From NCBI GenBank assembly GCA_964035795.1, contig OZ038322.1:17283447-17347446 (forward strand): a stretch of 64,000 nt of DNA. The letters run 5' to 3'. The DNA comes from Pterobdella sp. o SKG-2022 (Eukaryota; Annelida; Clitellata; Hirudinida; Piscicolidae). Positions 1 through 37,428 of this stretch are shown piece by piece (the stretch's first letter is position 1; every line of letters begins with the position of its first letter). The position numbers were made by a program, and so were the translations under genes. Under the pieces are notes generated by a model. That model saw only the letters and a list, made by a program, of their open reading frames with translations, was not told the origin of the DNA and searched no databases.

Positions 1-3000
1 AACATCAATCATATTCTGGGGCTTAAGATCAAAATTTAAAAGCGAAAAAACAATAAAACATAATCTACCTTAAACAAATAAGTGGTTTGCATTTGTTTTA
101 AGTGACTGATTTATGAAAAATAATTGCAAAGTTGAAGCACACAGCAACCTGAGCTGGTCTAATGTTTTTCTTCGGGTTCTATCGAGGAAAGACGATGCGG
201 GAAGAGAGGAAGTCATACCATCTTATAATGAGCAGTTTTTTTTATTAAATTAAAGAGAAAATCACCCGATTTTTACTGTATTTATAGCAATAATGCATTT
301 GATTTTGTTGTTAGTGTGTTTTGTAATCTATTTTTGGTATCCCATGCCATTAAGATCTCAATTAGAAACATTATGTTGATTAGGACAATTTTATTTTAGT
401 GGTCGGAGATTTTGTATTTATATAAATTTACGATTCACTGTGTTTTAAATAACATAAACATAATATATAAAAAATACTTTTATTAAATTATCTTGAACTA
501 CACTAACTTAATTTCTTCGATAAATAACATTTAATTCTAAAAATCATTTGAGAACCAGGTTTTATCTTTCTAATTGTGGCATTGACATCGTTTTCTCTCG
601 CATGATAGACAACATAATCACTTTTCAAAACTGATAAACATTTCAGGAAGCAAATCTGTGAACATTAAATTAAACTATTCAAAAAATTCACTTGAATTAT
701 TCGTTTTAGTCTTGTTTAAATAATTTGCAAGTTAGAATTTGTTTTAAGTTTTGAAACAACTGTGTTATAAATAAATCCTAGAAAATATAACAGTAAAATT
801 ACTCTTTATATAATTTTTTTATACGGCTTGTGAATTGTTTCAAATTTGAAGAATCAATCCAATTCATTAGCCTTAAATTATTATTTTTTGGTGAATTACT
901 TTTCAAATAGCCTCATATGATTTGATACATGTAAAACTTGAAATTATTATATTCCACTTACAGGTTTAGAGGGCCAAAGAATCCAAACGGAGATTACTTG
1001 ATAATGTAAGATAATATGACGAAAAGCTTGTTGAAAGTTTGTTTAAATAAAATTTTTTGCTCTTTTCACAATTAAAAGCCAACAAAAACTCACTCTCAGC
1101 CAAAATAATTTGAAATAGTTAATTCAAATGTTATTTTAGTTCTATTTTGTGCTTGATGTTCAAATTTCTTACTTATTAGGACAACATTTTTAGCACATTT
1201 GAATTGATATCGAAGTATATAACAACACTATAACTCAGTCTATTGAGATCCAACTTCAAAATAATATGCACAATTATCGACCGACTGAATGTATGTTAGC
1301 AGGTGACTAACAAATACATATGAAAAATCAATTGTGAGAATAACTGTGTATAAAAGTGAATTAAAATTGAAAAAATATAATATATTAGGTTTATAAATGT
1401 TTTATTGATGATGACTTTGAGGTGATTAATCTGATCCTATTCATTTTAATAAATATTCAACAGAACCTTTTTAAGCCGATAAGGTTTATTTTTCATATAA
1501 AGGTTTAAGAGATTAAATTTTTTTATATAAAAGTTCAAAAGAAAATATATTTCGATATAAAAATCTTTGAAGAGAATTAAATTTTACAGAAATATTCTTT
1601 ACGGTTTTTTATTGATAAAATATTATAAAATGATAAAAAGTAGGAATTTGTGAAAGGTTTTTTCTCCGTGAAAAGTGGAATAAATCACTCCATAATAGAT
1701 TCTATTAAAATAAGAAACTTTTTGTAAATCGAATTTGATTATCAAGAATATACATTTGCTTTTTACTGTTTGTTGTTGCAATATAAACCTGGGTGTTGGC
1801 CTTTTCTGTCAACTTCGATCAAAGTAATGCTTTCATAAAGCATTAAAGATTTTCTATTTATTTTCATTCACAATAAAAAGTCTTTTCTCTCAAATATCGG
1901 GACCAATGTTTTGGTAGGACTAAACTCATCAAAATTTTCAAATATCATGAACTCAATCTTAATTGGATTTAATAACTTGCATGAAATATGTAACGTAAAA
2001 AAACACTTTAAATTTTATAATCTTCTTTCAAAGATATCATTTAACACATCGAGTATAGAATATACAAATTCTTGAAATCATTATTATATTAAGTTAAAAC
2101 TTCAAAAAATTAAATATCTTCTAATGACACTATTAATTTTTAATATATGAAATATACATAATTTAGATATAAAAATAACTGATATGGGCGTTTCTACAAA
2201 AAAATAGTTCCAGCTCTTTCCATGTTTCTAATGCTCAGTCCATCCAGCCAACGCGAATTGCATGACATCCTAATATCCAGCACCCTTTCTCTAATTTGAA
2301 TGATTGAAAGATGTTTTTAGACACAAACGTGGGGTTTTTATCTGAGTAAAGCGCTAAGATAGGAGTCTACTGAAAAGTTATTTTAACCTTGGCTATGATG
2401 AGGCGACAGGCATGTTTGGGGATCTTGATAACATCAGTGAGAGTGATAATGTTGATGATAAGAAGAATTATCGATACATAAACGAAACGTCTATGTGACT
2501 AAACTGAAAAAAAATTTGAAATAATGAAACTTGTGCCAAAATTTAAGGCATATTAATAATCAACTTGATATGCACTAAATAATTAACTTTTGATCGATTG
2601 CTTCAATAACAATATGGCAGGAGAATTTTAAAATAAAAAATCTATAAATAAATCTCAAGGTTTTATCTTAATTTTTCAAAAAAGATTGAAAATTTGTACT
2701 TTTAAATAAACTTTTGAAAACTTAAACCTTTTGGCAAAATTTTTTGGAACATCAAATACTATGAGTGACTGTTGAAATGGAAAAAAAAAGATAAAAAAAT
2801 GCAAAAAGTTCTGTTTTTTATTTGCTTGTGTCCTTTTTATGGTAGTTTCATTGTGTGAAATATAAAAAAATTCGAAAAAATACTCATTATTTTTGAAATT
2901 TTGAACAAAAGATCTGTCCAAAAGAAATTCACAATTCAACTTCATTCACTTCAAAAAACTATATTTCTCTAAAACTTTGATTTATGTTTCAAATTAAAAT

Positions 3001-5599
3001 TCCTCTCGTACAAACGTCATTGCAAGCCTTTGTTGAAAAACAATTTCAAAAATAACTTTATCCCAAAAAACACATAAAACAAAACGTTCCTTTTTTAGAT
3101 TAAACATTTGAATTCAACTTGGAATCTACTGAATTATCCAGTTGGCTGGGGAGCACGTCTTATGGCGCTGCTACATTATTATTCAAAATTTGCCATTATA
3201 AGGTCACTAACTCTTAATAATTTAAATACAAACGCTCAAAAACTCTCATATTACCATGTTATTAGGATCTTTTTCATGTGGAGTTATCGATAATTTAAGA
3301 TCGACTTTCCAAAAACTTCGTGTTGTTCAGTTAATTAAAGTGTTAAGTTCAAATGATTGATGTAAAATTATGCCCTAAAATCTTTTTTATACTTTTTCAC
3401 AAGGTTTTACAAAAATTAAAAAAATTTTCATTTAAAACAAGATAATCATTAAAAACTGCATGAAAAAATAATAATGGCGATTGTGAAGCGCTAAAAAATT
3501 AGAAATAAAAATAGCTGATTCTAAGCTCTAAGTTTTTTTCTTATCCAAAAAAAACTCATTCATTTAGAATTTAGTCTTCATATTTTATCTCTCGCACGGA
3601 TCATTTGCCTTTTATGAACAAGGATTCTCCTCGTAGCAGGTTCTAACGATAAGATTTCGATGCCTTTGCTGCGGAAGTCTGCGACAAATTATGATTACCA
3701 TATAGGTCCACAATGTTTAATACTTAGAATAAACATGAAATAAATGTGATAATGGGAACACACACTTTTTTTAAATAACTTCATAAAATAAGACCATTTT
3801 TCTGGTTTTTTCATCAAAACTAAAGTTGTTATTTTTAAGCAATTTGTTATGTTTTTAGAGTACTATGAATAGAATTGTTTCCATTATATAATTTTAATAA
3901 TGATTTATGGCAAAGATGAATTTGTATAGAATTTTAGTGTTATAGAAAGAAGTATAAAAATACTGCTTTATTTAATGAAATTATTTAGAAACAATTGAAA
4001 AAAATATTGATTTATGATCTCACTCATTCTCACTGTTTTGATGACACCAAAAACGCCACAAATGCTCTCCTCATATTCCAATCATTTTTTACTAAAGGCT
4101 TGTTGAATGATTTGAAGCTTTATATTTATATTATCTGGTGAATATTATAGGAAAATGATTATAATAGACCTCAAGTGTGTATATGGAAAATTTTGCTTCA
4201 GTATAAAAGCATCACGTAAGCTCTTTTGCTTGGAAGCTTTTAGAGGAATTTGAGTTTGTTCTTGTTATTAAATTGATGTACTGTAATTTTCTTTTGTTTC
4301 AAACTGGAGAGGTGGAATTTTTTTGTTGTTAATACTGTAAAGGTGATTTATATTTTTAAAACCTTCTTCGAAGTAAGGGCTTTATGCATTTATTGCTTTT
4401 GATGTAGTTTGAAATTTTCCTCAAAAAAAATATTGTTGTTCAATAAAAAAATTTCTCATTGCCTAAGATTACATTCATCAAATTTATCAATTCAAAATAT
4501 GAATAACTCTAACGCGATGAAACCTCGAAAAACTAGACGGTTCGGTAAATACCCGGTTTTTTCGAATATTTAATAAAATGAAGCGTTTTTTAACCTGTAT
4601 TTATTCAAATAAAATTAGCGTTTTCGACTTTTTTTTATGGAAAAAAATTGAGAAAACAATTGTTTGCCATTTTTTCGCTCGTCATCTAAACAGTTGTTGA
4701 AGGTTTCTTCTGTAAAACTGAATTTTTAATTTGTCTATTTCAAAATTCAACTATTCATGAGAAAAAATAAAAAATTTGCAAATTTAGAGAATTTTTTGAA
4801 GTTAAAGAATGTTATTTATAGTTTTTTCAAATTTACCTTCTATTTAATGAAGTTTACTATGTTGATAAGTGGATAAGCGTTAACGAGAATATTCAAATAA
4901 GGAGAGACAAGAACTCATCAAAGAATTGTAAGAACATTCCAAAAACTCAAAATAAAACATCAAAAATTGGAAAAACAATTGTTTTGAGAATAGTTCAGCT
5001 CTAAAAAGTATCCACCTTGCAGTTTCTATTCAAGGTTGAAAAACTGTCCAAGTTAAAACCACGATTAAAGCAAGTTTATAGGTTTTTTCAGTGCCATTCG
5101 GTTCAAAAGTATTACCATTTGGAGGTAACCGTTTTTATTAGCTTTTTATTTTTTGTGAAAACTAGTTTAAATACAGATTCTTGAAAAATTCTTCAAAACC
5201 AAAATTTTTACACATTTTAAAAATACAATAAATAGCACTATAAAAACTTCCAAAATACCCATGGAATTATATGGAGTTAATCTTAAAAGCGCGATTTTCA
5301 TACCTTGGTTATTCTATGGCGTTAATTGAGAGCAGAAAAATGCAAGTTATGAAGCATATTTATTTCAGCAATATTTTTTATTTGTTGAGTAAATACTTTC
5401 CAAGCGTTCTAATATTTCTTCATTTATATATTTTCGATTTATTTTTTGAAATATATATTGTTTCAAATAAGAAATTAAAAAAGCATAACCCAATAAGTTA
5501 TTGAAATATAACCAATAACATTGCAGCAACTGCTTTGATTCAATTATATCTGTAGATATACCAACAATAATAAGAATAACGCAGGTTTTTTGAAGGCAG
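1..5599. other. AT-rich DNA without a recognised gene
   Basis: No open frame here has the amino acid composition, flanking splice sites or conserved motifs of a real exon. The short open frames are Phe/Lys/Asn/Ile rich, as expected by chance in AT-rich sequence. It may hold 5' untranslated exons or the promoter of the receptor gene whose first coding exon is proposed at 5600, but I see no sequence proof of that. Confidence 0.6.
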
Positions 5600-30489
<24,890 letters not shown>

Positions 30490-33400
30490 TTTGTTAGTTC
30501 CATGTTTGCAGTTATTAAATACCTGTACAACTTCTGAATTGAAATACAATAGTTCTTGATTTGCTATTTTAAATGAATTTTTCATTGTGCAACTTCAACT
30601 TCAGTTTTGATTGTAAAGCTTGTTAAACTTTTTTGTATTGTTTCAGCCATTTTGATTTTTTTTCTATTTTTATTTTCTTTAATTCAACCTGTTAAATTTA
30701 CCATTGAAACCTTTGACGCGAATAGATAGATTTTGTTGTAAGGTGTTATTTGACTGGAAGAATTAAAGTCGACTCATTCAAGTTGCATGACTTCTCAATG
30801 GCTCCACTATATTACTCCTAAATTTAAAAATCGAGTTGAAAACTGCATGAATTTACAAACAATTAATATCTTCAAGATTTTTTTAATTAATATCTTTAAA
30901 TATCTCTAGTCATGTTTCAAAGAAAAATAAATGCTTTAAATTAGCTAACATTACTTCTTGATAGCTGGTATATGACAGACTGAAATTATTTTTTAAAATG
31001 GTAATTTTAATATTTTTTATTTAAAGTGACAGCTTTTATCATAAAAATCGTATAATTATTGACTTACATCACAAAATATTTTGTTAGCGGACATTTTGAT
31101 GTTTTGCGTCATGAAAACGAGTGGAGTTTGAAAAAATTGAGATACTTATAATGTTTTTGAGTTATAAATGATATAAAGTTTCCACATAATCATTTATTAT
31201 AAATTAGTTAGAATCTATTCAATTCCTAAAATTATTTTGAATCTATTTAACTTTTTGTATTTCTATATTAAAGTATGAATATAAGTTATTTCGGAAGAAA
31301 AAGTTTACAAGTTTCTTCTCTTATCTTTTCAATCACGTTCACTTTATTGAACAATACATCTGTTTTCGGTTGGTATAGCAATGAATTACAGAATATGGTA
31401 TCGATAAAAAGATTTGGAAATTCTATCTTAAATTAGAGCTTTTTAAAAACCCATAGTCAATAGAAATTAACAAATGATAATGAACACATGTAATTCCAAC
31501 ATAAATCACAACATGGTTCATCATACATAAGCCTTTATAAAAAATCAGCTGCATTCCTCAAATATTCTTCATAAAAAAGAAATAACTCTAGGTTTAGTTT
31601 TAATGGTTTGAAAGCCAGGATTACTTCAAATTACCTCATAACCAGCCCGTATGAGTATAATGAAAATGTATTAAAAGAATGTTTCTCATATGAACAAAAA
31701 AAGAGCAGTGTTTAATGAAATAACCATCTATCTTAAAGACCTTTGTTGAGAATATATGCCTAGTTGTTAAAAATTTCCAACGGTCTTAAAAACTTTGCTT
31801 AAAATCAATTATTATAAAACTATTTTCACTGTGAGTTTTTCGTTTTATTTTTAAATTCTTTTATGAGAATTTTCGAAATGGATTTTTTAGAACTTCAAAC
31901 GAATAAAGAAAGTCTAACTTTTTAAAGATGATACTAAAAGCATTGAATAAAAGGATAAAGATAAGAGGAAATTCACATTTTATATTTCAATAGAACTGTT
32001 TTTTCTTTTGATTTTTTTCAAATATGTTAAAGAAACATCCAAAATTATTCATTTTTTTCATTATAACTTATCGCTGCAGGTTAAAGTTCAATAATTTAAT
32101 GTTTTATGGCCTAGAAAATTGTAAAATATGATCTGTCGTAAATAAGCGTATTTTTCAGATTTTTAGTGATTTAATAATTAAAGTTGCTTAAACTAACCTC
32201 ACGCAAAAATATATTTAGCAATTATTTCATTTTTAAATAAACTTTTTTTTTGCATTTTTTATGTTCTTGCCTCTTTTCATTCAACTTTCCTTATTGATGT
32301 TGTCAATTGAAATGCTGTGAAATCGTGTCGTGCAGTGTTGAATGTACAGTTTGTAAATAGACCAAAAACTTCAAGATTATTTCTCATTAACTAAATATTT
32401 GGTGACAGTAAATCTTGAATATACGTGATGGCATTTGGGGCCACAGAAATGCCAAGTGTACTGTTTAATCCTTAGTTTTATTGAAAACGTATTAGATTTT
32501 CTTGTATATTTGACAACATTATACCAACCTAGCATGCCATTCAATATTTCTGATAATTGTCGATAAGTGAACTTTCAATTTTGACAATATTTATGAAAAA
32601 TTACGTGCCGCTTGTCATTAACGTTGTACTCCATATTTTAGTTGCACAGTTGATAATAAACAAATGTCAATTTATTCTTCTTAAATTTGATATCAAGAAG
32701 TGTATTGTATAGCAAAACTTAATCATAAAAAAATATGAAATGATATAAACTTATTTGTAAAAAATTACAAATTACAGTACTCCGAATGTTCAATGCATAA
32801 AGATACACGGAAATTTGATATTAATAATGATAGAGTAACCTAAAAAAGGATGAAGACTCTGTGACTATGCTTTAATATGAAACAAATTTATAATGGAATT
32901 AATCAGTTAGTAATCAAAGCTTTAAATAAAAGCCATAAACCAAAAAACCGCATTTAATAATTGTTTAATGAGACAATATACATTAGCATCTGAGTCAAAA
33001 TGCTAGCAATAAGTTGGTAATAGGTATAATGGAAAGTAATTAGAACATTCATTATTTCCCTAAATACATTGAAATAGGCGAAAAATTTACTTTAAAACTT
33101 TCTTGTTTTCATCTGTGTTGAAATGCTTCACCTACAAATTGAGGTTTTAAAATTTAAAAAAACCACATAGATACAAACGACCTTTCATAATATTTAAAAG
33201 TAAATTTAACTAATAATTGATTTTAAAAGTGAATAATATGATTGACATCATTTCAAAACCTCGGGTTCCAAGAAGGTTGCCTAGTAAGGCTGTAACAGTA
33301 GGAAGACGCCCGCAGTCGATATTATATCAGCGTTAAGTGTGAACATTATTATGGTGTACATAATTCTATGACATTAAGGTACTCAAAATCTCTAAATATG

Positions 33401-33663
33401 ACTAGGTAATTAAAAACCTCGCAAGCCAAATAAGCCCTGATTCACTTGTAGGCGTGGGAAGTTGTTTGGTTATTTGGAACTCAATATGCTTAATACCAAG
33501 TCTATGAACTTTCATCGTGATCTCCATCAAAATTAATATAAATATTCATTGAATCATCGTATACCTCCGATGATATTGCTGCGAGATAAAACCGTTAAGA
33601 AAGAATGAAAAAACACAAACCTATAAGAAGTACCTGCATCAACGCAGACGTCCTAAGGCCACC
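30490..33663. other. Intergenic, AT-rich, no gene seen
   Basis: Separates the GPCR stop codon from the LUC7L3 stop codon; the two genes converge. No coding-like exon or structured repeat was recognised. Confidence 0.6.
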
Positions 33664-36600
33664 TCAATCGTACCGTCTATCCCGACTCCTCCTTTCATGG
33701 CGGTCCTCACGTCTCCTCCTCGACTCCCGCTCATCGTCCCGCTTTCGTGACTTCTTGCCGCTTGACCTTGACCTCGAGCTGTATGCATTTGATTTCAATG
33801 TAACGTATGAGATTGTATGTTTAAGAGGGTATCGTTAGAGCATTACCGTTTCTTTGAAGAACCATGACGCCTATGATGACGATCACGTGATGACCTACTT
33901 CTTGACCTAGATCTCTTTCTATCAGAGTCTTCCCTTTTCTTTTGACGATCTCCTAAGATGATGCGATAATGTAATGTAAACATACGGGTGAATTTTGAAA
34001 CAATAATACTTTTGTGTCACTGCAAATCATTTGAACACAAAAGGTAATTTTATAAAGTACAAAGCTTTTCGTTAACAAAGTAACATTATCAAGTACGTTA
34101 AAATTCAAAGACCAAAAAAGCTTTTTACTTAATAAAATTACCTTGTGTTCAAATAATTTGCAGTATTTACTTTGACTAAAGAAGATTATTATACTTTTGT
34201 GTTAGTTACCTTATTGACGTGGCTGATACAAAACAATACCTCTGAATTATTGTAGTACAAAATTAACCTATACTTATAATAAAACTAACGTTCTCGTTCG
34301 CGTTCAACCGCCTTTTCTCTCTCTCTTTCTTCCCTCTCTCTCGCCAATCTACTCTCCCTTTCTGAGTCCAATCCTTTCATGCCGTTCTGTCGAACAAAAT
34401 TTATATGAAGCAAATTAAAAAATCACATGGAAGAAAAAATTCAAATGACATTTTTGAATAAAAATTTGAAGAACAAAGTAATAATAATTATAAATACTTT
34501 GATATCTTCCATTTTTTCTCTGATCTTCATGTACCCCAAATGTTGCTTTCCCTGCAACATCGTACATAATTAATCAACTACACGAACCCGACTAGTTATA
34601 TCTTGCAGGCATGAAACATTGCAAATTTTCCAAATCAATACATATTACGGTAATTGATTGTAATTTTAAGGAGATAAATCACGATGCAAGAAATCATTTA
34701 TCATACATTTCTGCTTCAAATATCGCTTATGATTCCGTTATTTTTGTGAAAATATAAAAAAATAATAATTATTGGAGGATTTGTGAGATAAATCATTCTA
34801 GCAAAAAGGTGGATAATTTGATGACTAATATGATTATAATAAATCTTGAAGATTTTCTTTGTGAATCAACTTGTAATTTATTGTATGAACAAATTTTAAA
34901 TATTCAAACTGTGATAAAAAACTTAATTTTTCGTGAAACAAAAAAGATAAATATAGTATCATAAAAAATTTAATAATGAAAATAATATAACGGAATATTT
35001 ATTGTTCTTGGAACTCAGGATAAAATAACGCTATAATGTCCATACATTATATTTTTGTCTAGAGTCAAGAAAGCAACAGAGGTACTTAATATTATTCATA
35101 ATGATCATCTTTTATTGCCTTTATGGTCCCATTTTCATGGGTTGACGTACTACTATCTTCATGACTAACCTGCAGATGCTCTTCAATACGTTGGATGGCA
35201 TCACCAACTACGAGGAAAGCCCCACATATGGTGCAAACCTTGGTGTTTTAAGCATTAGATGTGTGTGTAACTTATTTATACCATGAAGTTATGTGTAGCT
35301 TTGAAGACATAGCTCATTTTTATTTTATTATGGTGGTTTGTGTTTATTAGCTGGATGCCATGATTTTAAATCTGGTTTCATCTTCCCTATACTTAAATGG
35401 CCATATTTAGTTTAAGACATTTTATTACATTACAACACATAAGACATGATTACAAAGTTAAACATAAAGTATTTTTCAACATTTTACATTGTAAGTAATG
35501 TTTAAAAACACAAAACTAACCTCCATCTCTTTGTTAGCATTGCCTGGATTGTTTGTGACATTCACTACTGGTTTGCTGACATTTTCTTTTTGTGCTTCAG
35601 CATTGCGAGCCTGAGTTCATGGTTATGCGACACATTAAATTAAGCTGTTAGTAATATGAACATTGGGTTGTTACTTGATTATATGCAAATTTTTTAAAGT
35701 ATGAATGAATTAATGACAATACATTTAGTTTATATTTAATACTAATTTGAAACATTAATAATAATAAATTATTATAAATTAGTTAATAACATAGCTTATA
35801 AACTTTAAAGAATATAACTTTGATATCTTCTAGAATTTTCTTTTCGTCCTTCAGTTTCTCATTCTGCTTCATCAGCTCCTGAGCTTCATCAACCTTAAAA
35901 TGACCAACCATTTATTTCTGCTGCTATTGATAACAAACACAATTAAACGATATTAACTAGATACAAGTCTAATTTGGTTTAGACACACACAGTATCTAAT
36001 TTTAATATACACTTTAATGTAACTTTAGTTCTTTAAATCTGTATTAAAAAAATGAAATTTTATTAATAAACAAATACAATCTTACTTTTCCCTCGCAACC
36101 AAGTTTCTCAATTTCTTCAAGTTGGCTATTGATCTTGTCAGTTAATGACTGAAGTCTGTTGTTTTGTGCTGCAAACATTTCTTCCTCTTGTTGCTGTTTA
36201 AAACAATGAACAGTTAATATTTTTATTGAAAAGTTAAGTTAATATTTGTTTAAATGAAATTATTCTCATGTTTTTTGATCACTAATGAAGAAACAAATGC
36301 TTAGAATCTGACAGCTTGATGTTGGGCATTCAGAGCCAGTCTAGCTTGACCTCTTTTGATGCGTCTGTCAACATCAGTGATCAAGCTTTCCAAGTACTCT
36401 AAAAACTCATTCTCATATCCCATGCGTCCATGTCGAGCACTTAATTTGTAACTGAATGATGGTGACAAACTAAATTATTGTTTAAAAAATCCTAAGTATC
36501 TCAAAAAATGAGTTTGAAAAAAAATTTTCAATCTAATAGTTATTTTTAAAAAATACTTTATCAAACTTTTGTTTAAATGATTTTAAAAATTAGAATACTT

Positions 36601-37121
36601 ATGTGAACTTTTGGTTCAAATTTATTTTTTTTTAAATAAAAGTGTTCAAATTTGAAGAAACATTTGAAATACAAACTTTCTTGCAAGTTCTTCGTCATGG
36701 ATTTTGTAACAGGGACCTAAATCTGCTCTGGTGTTTGTGAACAACTCATGTGGACAGAAACCACATAAATGAAACTTACAAACCTGTTTTGAATTTCAGC
36801 AATAAATTATCATAAAAACATTATTAATTTCTTATATGTAAAAACACAAGAAATAAAAATTACAGAGTGCTTTAAAAGTAGGACGGAGACACCAATGACC
36901 TGTAGTCTCGCTTATAATTAACGCCGTATTTATATCGTATTAAAATTACATTTTTTTATCATTGAGTGCAAAAACAAATTTAAAACACTTCAATATAACT
37001 GCCGAAATTAATAATGTACCTCTGGATCTTCCCAATTCAGATCCTTTTGCTCTTCATTCATATTTGCATTCCTATTTCGACCCATCAATTCATCTAATAA
37101 AGAAGCAGCGTACGATGACAT
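33664..37121 (-). CDS. LUC7L3: LUC7-like 3 (CROP), U1 snRNP-associated SR-like splicing factor
   Basis: Nuclear splicing factor that binds U1 snRNP and helps 5' splice-site selection. Eleven exons (in gene order): 37020-37121, 36677-36783, 36313-36451, 36086-36193, 35819-35893, 35521-35610, 35170-35238, 34498-34551, 34290-34386, 33847-33952, 33664-33778. All phases agree, giving 353 aa. The start is the ATG before SSYAASLLDELMG, the family N-terminus. Zinc finger 1 lies in CKFHLCGFCPHELFTNTR and GPCYKIHD; finger 2 uses C209, C212, H228 and H234 (CTIC...HLQGKQH). A coiled-coil (LTDKINSQLEEIEKLG) lies between. The tail from about residue 255 is Arg/Glu then Arg/Ser rich. It is shorter than human LUC7L3 (about 430 aa) because the RS tail is short. 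Head to head with RBM17. A palindromic element sits in intron 9. Confidence 0.96.
34018..34191. mobile_element. Palindromic MITE-like element, family A, copy 1
   Basis: The inverted core runs 34020-34163: CTGCAAATCATTTGAACACA at the left and its near-complement TGTGTTCAAATAATTTGCAG at the right. A shared outer segment (TATTTACTTTGACTAAAGAA) follows. The direct repeat TACTTTTGTGT occurs at 34007-34017 and 34192-34202, consistent with an 11-base target-site duplication. A second copy is at 41888. It lies in LUC7L3 intron 9. Confidence 0.75.
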
Positions 37122-37428
37122 TTTGGGAAGATTTATAGAATTTTTTAAAATATAAAATATACCACACGATAAACAAAATAATCGGTAAACACTCCAACGA
37201 TAATTTACATTTATCAAAGACTCCTTATATATTCACATAGATCTAAAATAAAAATATGGACTGTTTTTTTAATAAAATTTTGTATTGTTTTTTGAGAATA
37301 AATTTCTGTCTTGATAAACACTCTTTGTTTTATTTATCGCAAAAGTGTATTTGATTTATAGAATGTTAGTGGGAATCTTTTCAAAATAAGCTCAAGTTTT
37401 TTAAATTAATTCAATCAAGATTCAAAAC
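37122..37428. promoter_or_regulatory. Putative bidirectional promoter LUC7L3 / RBM17
   Basis: The 307 bases between the divergent ATG codons must contain both 5' UTRs and the core promoter(s). No convincing TATA box or known motif was recognised; the assignment rests on gene geometry alone. Both genes encode splicing factors. Confidence 0.6.

Noticed and set aside
33605..33838. Forward-strand 77-codon frame rich in Arg/Ser/Leu
   Set aside because: Antisense shadow of the LUC7L3 RS-domain exon.
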